From an uncultured Collinsella sp. (GTDB lineage Bacteria > Actinomycetota > Coriobacteriia > Coriobacteriales > Coriobacteriaceae): a stretch of DNA of 6,499 nucleotides. Shown in pieces: positions 1-5,722 of the stretch; positions within the stretch are counted from its first letter, which is position 1, and each line of letters begins with the position of its first letter. The notes below the pieces were generated by a model. The model was given only the letters and a program-made list of their open reading frames with translations, was not told the DNA's origin and made no database searches. The stretch covers positions 1 through 6,499 of the forward strand of contig CAUDDU010000056.1 in assembly GCA_958448375.1 (NCBI GenBank), in the 5' to 3' direction. The translations under genes and the position numbers were made by a program.

Positions 1-1913
1 GCGGCGACGCCTATGTGGACCACCCCAGCTTTGGCATGGCCATCGTCAGCCGCGTACTCGACGCGCACGGCTACAAGGTGGGCATCATCTGCCAGCCCGA
101 CTGGACCGACCCCGCCAGCATCACGGTGCTCGGCGAGCCGCGCCTGGGCTTTTTGGTCAGCGCCGGCAACATGGACTCCATGGTCAACCACTATTCGGTG
201 ACCAAGCACCGCCGCCACACCGACGCCTATACCCCCGGTGGCGAGGAGGGGCGCCGTCCCAACCGTGCCGTCACGGTCTACGGCAACCTCATCCGCCAGA
301 CGTTCAAGGACGCCCCCATCATTATCGGTGGCATCGAGGCGAGCCTGCGTCGCCTGGCCCACTACGACTACTGGCAGGACAAACTCAAGCGCTCGGTGCT
401 GCTCGACTCGGGCGCCGACATCCTCATCTACGGCATGGGCGAGCACGCGATTGTCGAGATCGCCGACGCGCTCGACGCGGGACTGCCCGTCGATCAGATC
501 ACCTATATCAACGGCACCGTCTATCGCACCAGCTCGCTCGACGAGGTCTACGACTACGACCTGCTGCCCAGCTGGGACGACCTTGCCGCCGACAAGCTCA
601 ACTACGCGCGCAGCTTTAACGTGCAGCAGCAGAATATGGACCCCATCACCGGACATCGCCTGGTAGAGCCCTATCCCAACAGCGTCTATGTGGTGCAGAA
701 CCCGCCGTCGGCGACGCTCACCACCGACGAGATGGACGAGGTGGCCGAACTCCCCTACGCACGCGATTGGCATCCCGACTACGACGCGGCGGGCGGCGTG
801 CCGGCCTTTGCCGAGATCAAGTTTTCCATCAGCTCCAACCGCGGCTGTTTTGGCGAGTGCTCGTTTTGCGCGCTCACCTTCCATCAGGGTCGCGTGCTGC
901 AGATGCGCAGTCACGACTCGATCATGCGCGAAGCCGAGCTGCTCACGCGCGATCCCGAGTTTAAGGGCTACATCAACGACGTGGGCGGACCGACGGCTAA
1001 CTTTAGCCGCCCGGCCTGCGACAAGCAGCTCAAGCACGGCGTGTGCAAGAACAAGCGTTGCCTGTGGCCGAGCGTGTGCAAGAACATGGTGGTCGACGAG
1101 AGCGGCTACACGCAGCTGTTGCGCGACCTGCGCCAGCTGCCGGGCGTCAAGAAGGTCTTCGTCCGCAGCGGCATCCGCTTTGACTACACCATGGCCGATG
1201 CCTCGGACGAGTTTTTGCGCGAGCTGCTGGAACACCATGTCTCGGGCCAGCTGCGCGTAGCGCCCGAGCACGTGAGCGACGCGGTGCTGTCCGTGATGGG
1301 CAAGCCGAGCCGCGCCGTCTCCGACGCGTTCTGCCGTAAATTTGAACGCCTGAACCGCGAATACGGACTCAAGCAGTACGTAGTGCCGTATCTGATCTCG
1401 AGCCACCCCGGTTCAACGATGAAGGAAGCCGTGGACCTTGCCGAGGCCGTGCGCGACATGGGCTACATGCCCGAACAGGTGCAGGACTTCTACCCCACCC
1501 CGTCCACCATGTCAACGTGCATGTACTACACCGGCGTGGATCCGCGCACCATGCAGCCGATCTACGTGGCGCGCGACCCGCACGAGAAGGCCATGCAGCG
1601 TGCGCTCATCCAGTATCGCAAGCCCGAGAACTACAAGCTCGTGCGCGAGGCGCTGGAAAAGGCTGGCCGCCGCGATCTGATCGGCTACACCAAGCATTGC
1701 CTGATTCGTCCCGTGCCCCCGCGCCCGGGCGAGACATCTGCTGGCGGTGGGCATGGAACCGGCAAGAAGGGCGGCAAGCCGCACGGTGGCGCCGGCAAGG
1801 GGCCCAAGGGTAGCAAGGGGCACAGCGGCATGTCGCGCGCACAGAACACTGCCGGTCGCAATCGCGCGGCCCAGGGGCGTCAGGGCGCCAACGGAGGCGG
1901 ACGCCGCAACTAG
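1..1913 (+). CDS. ygiQ: YgiQ-family radical SAM protein (5' partial)
   Basis: This gene lacks its 5' end; the reading frame is open from base 3, whose first residues GDAYVDHPSFG are a conserved early block of the YgiQ family (UPF0313). About 636 residues are present and probably 20-40 are missing upstream, so the GTG at 15 is not the real start. The radical SAM cluster motif CFGECSFC (C-x3-C-x2-C) has its cysteine codons at 846, 858 and 867 and would bind a 4Fe-4S cluster and S-adenosylmethionine. A second group, C-x8-C-x4-C-x5-C (codons 1017, 1044, 1059, 1077), may hold an auxiliary metal centre. The region after about 1520 (YTGVDPRTMQPIYVARDP) matches the DUF3362-type C-terminal domain. The last roughly 55 residues, from about 1735, are a disordered Gly/Lys/Arg-rich tail. 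The family's reaction is not established to my knowledge. The gene ends in TAG at 1911-1913, overlapping the convergent CPBP gene by 4 bases. Family assignment is secure; the cellular role is unknown. Confidence 0.95.
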   Translation, partial: GDAYVDHPSFGMAIVSRVLDAHGYKVGIICQPDWTDPASITVLGEPRLGFLVSAGNMDSMVNHYSVTKHRRHTDAYTPGGEEGRRPNRAVTVYGNLIRQTFKDAPIIIGGIEASLRRLAHYDYWQDKLKRSVLLDSGADILIYGMGEHAIVEIADALDAGLPVDQITYINGTVYRTSSLDEVYDYDLLPSWDDLAADKLNYARSFNVQQQNMDPITGHRLVEPYPNSVYVVQNPPSATLTTDEMDEVAELPYARDWHPDYDAAGGVPAFAEIKFSISSNRGCFGECSFCALTFHQGRVLQMRSHDSIMREAELLTRDPEFKGYINDVGGPTANFSRPACDKQLKHGVCKNKRCLWPSVCKNMVVDESGYTQLLRDLRQLPGVKKVFVRSGIRFDYTMADASDEFLRELLEHHVSGQLRVAPEHVSDAVLSVMGKPSRAVSDAFCRKFERLNREYGLKQYVVPYLISSHPGSTMKEAVDLAEAVRDMGYMPEQVQDFYPTPSTMSTCMYYTGVDPRTMQPIYVARDPHEKAMQRALIQYRKPENYKLVREALEKAGRRDLIGYTKHCLIRPVPPRPGETSAGGGHGTGKKGGKPHGGAGKGPKGSKGHSGMSRAQNTAGRNRAAQGRQGANGGGRRN

Positions 1914-2821
1914 GGCAGCGGTGCGCTCGCTGCGTCCATCCCACACGCGTGGCGCAGCGAGCGCATTGCCTCAACGAGGATGACGCCGGCGATAGCGACC
2001 GTAATTGCCGCGTCGAGCGGCGTGTTCACAAACCAGAGCAACGCCATGAGATACGACCCGGCGTTAAAGGCAAAGTGCAGCAGGATCGTGTAGCGGAGCT
2101 TTCCGGTCGTCACGAGCACCCAACCAAAGATGAGGCCGGCGGCACCCGCGTAGCAACCTTGCACCCAATTCATGTGCATAAAGCCGAAGATTGCCGCCTG
2201 CAGCACAATCGCCGCAGCGATACCCCACGTGCCTGGGGCCGCCCAGGGCACCATGGCGCCGTCCTGCGCGCTCGCACGACGCCGGCGCTTCCAAAGTGGG
2301 CGGCACTGCGGATTAAACGCTCGGAGCGAAAACTCAAAAATAATGCCGCGCACCAGCAGCTCTTCACAAAACGGGGCGCCGAGCACCGTGGTCAGGACGG
2401 CGAGATAGCTGGTGTCACCCATGCCTGTTTCCTCGACAAGCTCGCTGTAGTCGGCCGCGGCATCGGGCAACAACGACAGCGCGGCGTCGGTCACGTAGCC
2501 AACAACCACCTGCAGGGCCAGGCCGATCACGATAACGCAGGCGATGCGTTTCCACGCCCCACGCGCTCCCCCGCCGAGCGGGTGCTCGCTTTGCCGGCGT
2601 GCCATAAACGAACGCGGCCACAGATAACGCCACCACAGCAGCGCCATCAAAAACGATGCTGTCTGCGCGACGGCCTGAAGCAATTGAATGTCGAGGTCAT
2701 CGATCGAAAAACCCATGAACACCGATGCGACGCCAAGGGCGGAAAACAAAACGACGCTCAGGGCAATATCGGCAGCGACGACGCCAAAACAGGCAAGCGC
2801 CCAAATCATCGCATTGAGCAT
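1910..2821 (-). CDS. CPBP family intramembrane glutamic endopeptidase (CAAX/Abi)
   Basis: This encodes a 303-residue multi-pass membrane protein with the three hallmarks of the CPBP (CAAX protease/bacteriocin-processing, Abi) family. Motif 1 is EELLVRG (E153, E154, R158), motif 2 is FGFMH (H216), and motif 3 is HFAFN (H249, N253). These form the glutamate/histidine active site in the membrane. Hydrophobic segments are visible at about 5-38, 46-68, 92-117, 136-150, 200-215, 222-238, 244-264 and 270-286. A charged loop at about 169-198 containing RRRR separates motifs 1 and 2 and is probably cytoplasmic. Known family roles include prenyl-protein processing, bacteriocin maturation or self-immunity, and membrane-bound regulation; the substrate here is unknown. 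The ATG at 2821 is chosen over an in-frame ATG at 2848 because a GGGAGGAGG ribosome site sits 5 bases before it, and the longer form would place that site inside the coding region. It lies 23 bases after the antitoxin-like gene and is probably co-transcribed with it. Confidence 0.92.
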   Translation of the reverse strand: MLNAMIWALACFGVVAADIALSVVLFSALGVASVFMGFSIDDLDIQLLQAVAQTASFLMALLWWRYLWPRSFMARRQSEHPLGGGARGAWKRIACVIVIGLALQVVVGYVTDAALSLLPDAAADYSELVEETGMGDTSYLAVLTTVLGAPFCEELLVRGIIFEFSLRAFNPQCRPLWKRRRRASAQDGAMVPWAAPGTWGIAAAIVLQAAIFGFMHMNWVQGCYAGAAGLIFGWVLVTTGKLRYTILLHFAFNAGSYLMALLWFVNTPLDAAITVAIAGVILVEAMRSLRHACGMDAASAPLP

Positions 2822-2826
2822 GCCAA

Positions 2827-2835
2827 CCTCCTCCC
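2827..2835 (-). promoter_or_regulatory. Strong Shine-Dalgarno site for the CPBP gene
   Basis: GGGAGGAGG on the minus strand lies 5 bases before the ATG at 2821. It is the strongest ribosome site in the window and decides the CPBP start. It lies just after the antitoxin-like stop codon, so the protease can be translated independently of the upstream gene. Confidence 0.75.
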
Positions 2836-2836
2836 G

Positions 2837-2888
2837 ACGACTAGTCATTGGGGACGTTCTTCAACGACTAGCTGTTGGGGACACTCTT
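2837..2888. repeat. Two 25-base direct repeats, 27-base period
   Basis: Copies at 2837-2861 and 2864-2888 share 20 of 25 positions, and every difference is a transition. Both contain ACGACTAG, then TTGGGGAC three bases later, then TCTT. The pair encodes the last residues of the antitoxin-like protein, provides its stop codon, and runs up to the CPBP ribosome site. A fainter partial match (GGGGACG, 7 bases, ACGA) occurs at 3241-3258 in the next intergenic gap. This pattern suggests a dispersed intergenic repeat that has been captured by the gene end, but that is inference. Confidence 0.6.
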
Positions 2889-3066
2889 TGCCAAAGGCCC
2901 CGCTGGGCGAGATGTCGAACGGGAAGGTGCCGCAGCGATTGAACGCGGCGATAAACATGCGGATGGCGTTGGACGGCGTGGTGCCCACGAGCTGGGTTGC
3001 CGCCGCGAAGGCTGCCTTCTCCTCGGGCAAGACCTTCGCGACTACGGGGGTCATGTGTTCTGCCAT
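2845..3066 (-). CDS. RelB/DinJ family antitoxin-like protein, no toxin partner
   Basis: This 73-residue protein resembles type II antitoxins of the RelB/DinJ family. An N-terminal strand (MTPVVAKVLPEEKAAF) is followed by helices and the typical block TPSNAIRMFIAAFNRCGTFPFDI at about 30-52. These proteins use a ribbon-helix-helix fold to dimerise and bind their own operator, and their C-terminus neutralises a YafQ/RelE-type RNase. The ATG at 3066 is preferred because AAGGAAG lies just upstream (AGGA 6 bases before the ATG). An in-frame TTG at 3141 would add 25 Pro/Ser-rich residues with no ribosome site. No toxin follows: after 23 bases comes the CPBP protease. The tail after residue 53 (ECPQQLVVEERPQ) is encoded by a direct repeat and does not look like a native toxin-binding segment. 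It is either an orphan antitoxin retained as a regulator or a remnant. Family call is fairly sure; function is uncertain. Confidence 0.78.
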   Translation of the reverse strand: MAEHMTPVVAKVLPEEKAAFAAATQLVGTTPSNAIRMFIAAFNRCGTFPFDISPSGAFGKECPQQLVVEERPQ

Positions 3067-3070
3067 GGCG

Positions 3071-3077
3071 CTTCCTT
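3071..3077 (-). promoter_or_regulatory. Ribosome binding site of the antitoxin-like gene
   Basis: AAGGAAG on the minus strand, with the AGGA core 6 bases before the ATG at 3066. It supports that start over the upstream TTG at 3141, which has no comparable site. Confidence 0.6.
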
Positions 3078-3101
3078 TTTGAAACGACGGTAGTGCGGAT
3101 A

Positions 3102-3158
3102 GATGCGGGCCACGCGGCTGGGCGACGGGCTGTGAAGGCAACCCGATTGGCCCGCATC
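3102..3158 (-). promoter_or_regulatory. Structured mRNA leader: 11-bp inverted repeat upstream of the antitoxin-like gene
   Basis: GATGCGGGCCA at 3102-3112 is perfectly complementary to TGGCCCGCATC at 3148-3158, with 35 bases between. A smaller pair, CGGG at 3126-3129 with CCCG at 3142-3145, can nest inside. In the minus-strand transcript this would be a GC-rich stem ending about 35 bases before the start codon. No U-run follows, so it is not an intrinsic terminator. It does not match a riboswitch class that I recognise. Alternatively it is a DNA-level dyad bound by a regulator. Confidence 0.5.
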
Positions 3159-3178
3159 CGGAGTTTGTTTCTGCGGCG

Positions 3179-3225
3179 TTGGTATTACTTGGTATTCCTA
3201 AGTATTACCCCGCAGATAGAATACC
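3179..3225. promoter_or_regulatory. AT-rich GGTATT-type iterons; candidate operator/promoter region
   Basis: Three 10-base units stand in direct tandem: TTGGTATTAC (3179), TTGGTATTCC (3189) and TAAGTATTAC (3199). An inverted GAATACC follows at 3219-3225. The outer units also form an imperfect inverted repeat (GGTATTACTT with AAGTATTACC, 9 of 10 pairs). Ribbon-helix-helix antitoxins often bind short iterated sites upstream of their own gene, so this is a candidate operator. Possible minus-strand -10 boxes are TATTCT (3223-3218) and, further upstream, TATGAT (3263-3258), but neither has a convincing -35 partner. The rest of the 3067-3281 gap shows only the leader stem and a CCCCATGGGG palindrome at 3234-3243. 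Confidence 0.35.
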
Positions 3226-3281
3226 ACACCCGACCCCATGGGGACGGAGAAAAACGAATCATATTGTTGCTGAGTTAGTAT

Positions 3282-4658
3282 TTAGAGCGTGATGATGTCC
3301 GAGATATCGAGGGCCTGAGCGTCGACGAAATCGTGCGTGGCAAGCAAGAGCGTGCGGCTGTCGAGCAGGTCGAGCACGACCTTGGTCGTCGCATCGCGCG
3401 CGGCGGCATCCAGGCCGGTAAAGGGCTCGTCAAGAATCACCGCGCCGCCCGGGCACAGCAGGGCTCGAGCGATCTCGACACGACGGCGCTGCCCGCCCGA
3501 AAGCTCAGCCACGCGAACATGCACGTCGATTCCCGGCACCAACCGGCGCAGCAAGGTCGTAGCGTTCGAAGCATCCACGCGCGCATCGGCACACACCAGC
3601 ACGTTATCCAAAGCCGAGCTGCCCTCTACCAAGCGTGCATCCTGAAACACCATCGAGCACGGCGCGCACTCCCCCGCTGCCAACGAAAGCAGCGTCGACT
3701 TGCCCATGCCCGAAGCGCCCATCACGCAGATACGCCCACCCGCAGGCACGTTGAGCACCAGACCATCCAGCGCCGGCGCCCAGGGCGCACGATCGCCCAC
3801 GGCAAGCGCAAGCTCCGCTGCGGCGCCATCGCTCGCAGCCCCCGCACGCCCGCGCAGTCCATGCCCATGCGCCCGCACGGCCGCGCGCCACGCCACGGGT
3901 CCCGAAACCCGCAGCAGCCACACCAGCACGCGCTCACACGCCCACGAGGCGGCAACGACCAGCACGGTCCACGCCAGCAAATCAGCCGTCTCAACCAAAA
4001 GCTTTGCCTGATAGATGCGCTCGCCCACGGTGCCCACCGCCATGCCGATCAGCTCGGCTGCCACGCCGGCCTTCCAGCTCATGCCGATCACGGCGCGGGC
4101 GCACGAAAGCACAAACGGCAGGACTTCGCGCCAGGTATGGGCGCAAAACAGGCGCCAGCCGCGCACGCCATGCAGACGGAACATCTGCTCCAGCGGTTTA
4201 TTCACCTGTGCCAAGCCCTCGGCCAGCGAAAAATACACGCCCGGCAGCGCCATCAAAAAGACCGCGGCGATGCTCACGCGCGCCGATCCCAGCCAAATGA
4301 GCAGCAGGACCACCACGCAGGCAACCGGCGTCGCCTTAACAAACGAAAGTGCCGGAGCCACCAGGCGCGCAAACGCCCGCAACCGTGACGAAATCCCGGC
4401 AAGCACGCCACCACACACCGCGGCAAGCGCCAGCCCGCCCAGTATCCGCGCGCCCGAGCCCACCAAAATCGCCCAGGTACCGCCATCGCACACCAGGCGC
4501 AGCAGCGCCAAGGCAACAGCACCCGGCCCCGGCAAGATCAGTGGCTGCGCCACCAGCGCCGCCGCGAAGACCCACGCGGCAAGCCAAAAGGCGGCGACGG
4601 CACCTGCTGCCGCCACCGCCTTCATACGCTCTGTCATGTGTCGAGCAAACGCACGCAC
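3282..4658 (-). CDS. ABC transporter permease-ATPase fusion (SsuC/SsuB-like)
   Basis: One 458-residue chain combines both core parts of an ABC importer of the nitrate/sulfonate/taurine/thiamine-precursor group. Residues 1-255 are an SsuC/TauC-like permease with hydrophobic segments at about 17-38, 63-86, 96-122, 126-148, 180-205 and 227-250. An EAA-type cytoplasmic loop spans about 157-202 (E157, G164, L180-P181). Residues 285-458 are the ATPase: Walker A GASGMGKST (314-322), Q-loop Q339, signature LSGGQ (386-390), Walker B AVILDE (406-411), D-loop GLDA (415-418) and switch histidine H442. All catalytic elements are intact. Only 19 residues separate the Walker lysine from the Q-loop glutamine, against about 40 in typical importer ATPases, so the intervening beta region is largely missing. 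The GTG start at 4658 lies 3 bases after the stop of the binding-protein gene. Its GGAG site lies in that gene's last codons. Two copies of the chain would presumably form the transporter. The substrate is unknown. Confidence 0.9.
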   Translation of the reverse strand: MRAFARHMTERMKAVAAAGAVAAFWLAAWVFAAALVAQPLILPGPGAVALALLRLVCDGGTWAILVGSGARILGGLALAAVCGGVLAGISSRLRAFARLVAPALSFVKATPVACVVVLLLIWLGSARVSIAAVFLMALPGVYFSLAEGLAQVNKPLEQMFRLHGVRGWRLFCAHTWREVLPFVLSCARAVIGMSWKAGVAAELIGMAVGTVGERIYQAKLLVETADLLAWTVLVVAASWACERVLVWLLRVSGPVAWRAAVRAHGHGLRGRAGAASDGAAAELALAVGDRAPWAPALDGLVLNVPAGGRICVMGASGMGKSTLLSLAAGECAPCSMVFQDARLVEGSSALDNVLVCADARVDASNATTLLRRLVPGIDVHVRVAELSGGQRRRVEIARALLCPGGAVILDEPFTGLDAAARDATTKVVLDLLDSRTLLLATHDFVDAQALDISDIITL

Positions 4659-4661
4659 GGG

Positions 4662-5720
4662 CTACTCCATGTAGTAGAAATCATCAGCCGGGAGCTTGCC
4701 GCCCACGGCACTCGCGTCCGCGTCGGACAGCACCCGCAGATACCCGCCAAGCGCCGCCTTCATATCCTTGCCCGTCTGGCACACGAGCATGCACCCGGGA
4801 ATCGCCTTCTCGGCGATCTTGGCGTTGTCCACGATGCCGGCATCGACCACGGCCTGCGCCCAGTCTGCCGGCGCCGCATTGACAGCCTTAACGCTCGCCG
4901 CATGGCAGCTCAAGAACTCCGCCACGGCCTCGGGATGTTCCTCGGCAAACGCGCGGCGCACCACGGTCACGCCCGTCAGCAGGCGCGAACCCGTGTCACC
5001 CGCCAGCTCATCCCACACATCGGTCAGACTTACCGGCGCTGACAGCTTGCCTTCGCTCTTGGCGATGGCAGCGGTCTTGAACGGCTCCGGCAGCACGCCC
5101 ACGGCAGACGGGTCGGCAAGCAGGGCCGACAGCACCTCGGTGGGCTCGCTCTTAAACTCGAGCGTCACCTGGCCGGTCAGGCCCGCGCGCTCCAGCAGGA
5201 AGTTCATGACGTACTCTGGCGTGGTGCCCTTGCCCGTCATGTAGACGGTGCGACCCGCCAGATCGCCAAACGAGGCCACATTCGCGTCGCCCGTCACCAC
5301 ATTCAGCACGCCCAACGTGTTGATGTCGATGACCTGCACCGCGCCCTCGGTCTTGTTGTAGAGCACGCTCGCCACGTTGGCGGGCACCAGGGCAATGTCG
5401 ATATCGCCCTGAATGACCTTGGGCACAATCTCATCGGCGGCAGTATTGATCGCAAAGTCGAACTCATTGTCCGTCTCGCCATCGGCCACCCGGTCCATAA
5501 ACTGCACCAGGCCAATCGAGGTCGGCCCCTTGAGCGAGGCGATGTGCACCTCAACCGGCTCGGCAGTGGCACCGTCGGCGGCAGGCCCGGCAGCCGAACC
5601 CGCGGCGGACCCGGCACCGGCAGCCCCGCCGCCACAGCCCGCGAGCGCAAGCGACAGGGCGCCCGCGGCGAGCGCCGAGGCAAACCCCCGGCGCGACATC
5701 TCAAAATCAAACGCGCGCAT
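4662..5720 (-). CDS. Tat-type lipoprotein, ABC transporter substrate-binding protein (NMT1/THI5-like)
   Basis: This 352-residue exported binding protein should capture ligand outside the membrane and deliver it to the fused permease-ATPase encoded next. Its signal peptide has a twin-arginine motif (SRRGFAS, R10-R11), a hydrophobic Ala/Leu stretch and a lipobox LAGC with Cys29 as the lipidation site. A flexible Gly/Ala linker runs to about residue 54. The mature domain starts EVHIASLKGPTSIGLVQFM. It contains GDIDIALVPANVASVLYNK (105-123) and NTLGVLNVV (134-142), the layout of NMT1/THI5-like periplasmic-binding type 2 proteins. The ATG at 5720 follows the hydrogenase stop by 2 bases; AGGGG lies 11 bases upstream, a slightly long gap. 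An in-frame ATG at 5753 lacks a ribosome site and overlaps the hydrogenase gene. An ATG at 5699 would begin directly at the Tat motif. Aliphatic sulfonates, nitrate and pyrimidine precursors are all ligands of relatives, so none can be assigned here. Confidence 0.88.
   Translation of the reverse strand: MRAFDFEMSRRGFASALAAGALSLALAGCGGGAAGAGSAAGSAAGPAADGATAEPVEVHIASLKGPTSIGLVQFMDRVADGETDNEFDFAINTAADEIVPKVIQGDIDIALVPANVASVLYNKTEGAVQVIDINTLGVLNVVTGDANVASFGDLAGRTVYMTGKGTTPEYVMNFLLERAGLTGQVTLEFKSEPTEVLSALLADPSAVGVLPEPFKTAAIAKSEGKLSAPVSLTDVWDELAGDTGSRLLTGVTVVRRAFAEEHPEAVAEFLSCHAASVKAVNAAPADWAQAVVDAGIVDNAKIAEKAIPGCMLVCQTGKDMKAALGGYLRVLSDADASAVGGKLPADDFYYME
4665..4668 (-). promoter_or_regulatory. Shine-Dalgarno GGAG inside the end of the binding-protein gene
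   Basis: GGAG spans the last Met and Glu codons of the binding-protein gene and lies 6 bases before the GTG start at 4658. It supports the GTG start and implies translational coupling. The ATG codons further in (4637 and 4625) have no comparable site. Confidence 0.6.
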
Positions 5721-5722
5721 CG

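Noticed and set aside
2822..2848. Longer CPBP form starting at ATG 2848
   Set aside because: Its extra nine residues (MTSRREEVG) are the translation of the ribosome-site region; the GGGAGGAGG site before ATG 2821 clearly serves the shorter form.
1949..3082. Plus-strand 377-codon open frame
   Set aside because: It is antisense to the CPBP and antitoxin-like genes. Its product is rich in R, H, Q and G with no domain, which is typical of a shadow frame in GC-rich DNA.
3067..3141. Longer antitoxin form starting at TTG 3141
   Set aside because: It has no ribosome site and adds a Pro/Ser-rich segment not seen in the family; the ATG at 3066 has AAGGAAG in place.
2861..3157. Second minus-strand frame of 98 codons over the antitoxin-like gene
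   Set aside because: It is a basic, R/H-rich shadow frame; the other frame has the ribosome site and the RelB/DinJ block.
3234..3256. CCCCATGGGG palindrome near a T-run as a terminator for the ABC gene
   Set aside because: On the minus strand the T-run comes before the palindrome rather than after it, and a 10-base palindrome has too little loop to form a good hairpin.
3067..3281. Hidden toxin gene upstream of the antitoxin-like gene
   Set aside because: The gap is only 215 bases, and no frame in it encodes anything like a RelE/YafQ protein; most of it is repeats and leader structure.
3333..4388. Plus-strand 351-codon open frame
   Set aside because: It lies antisense to the ABC transporter gene, which has every expected motif. 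The translation is R/H/Q/A-rich and has no recognisable fold.
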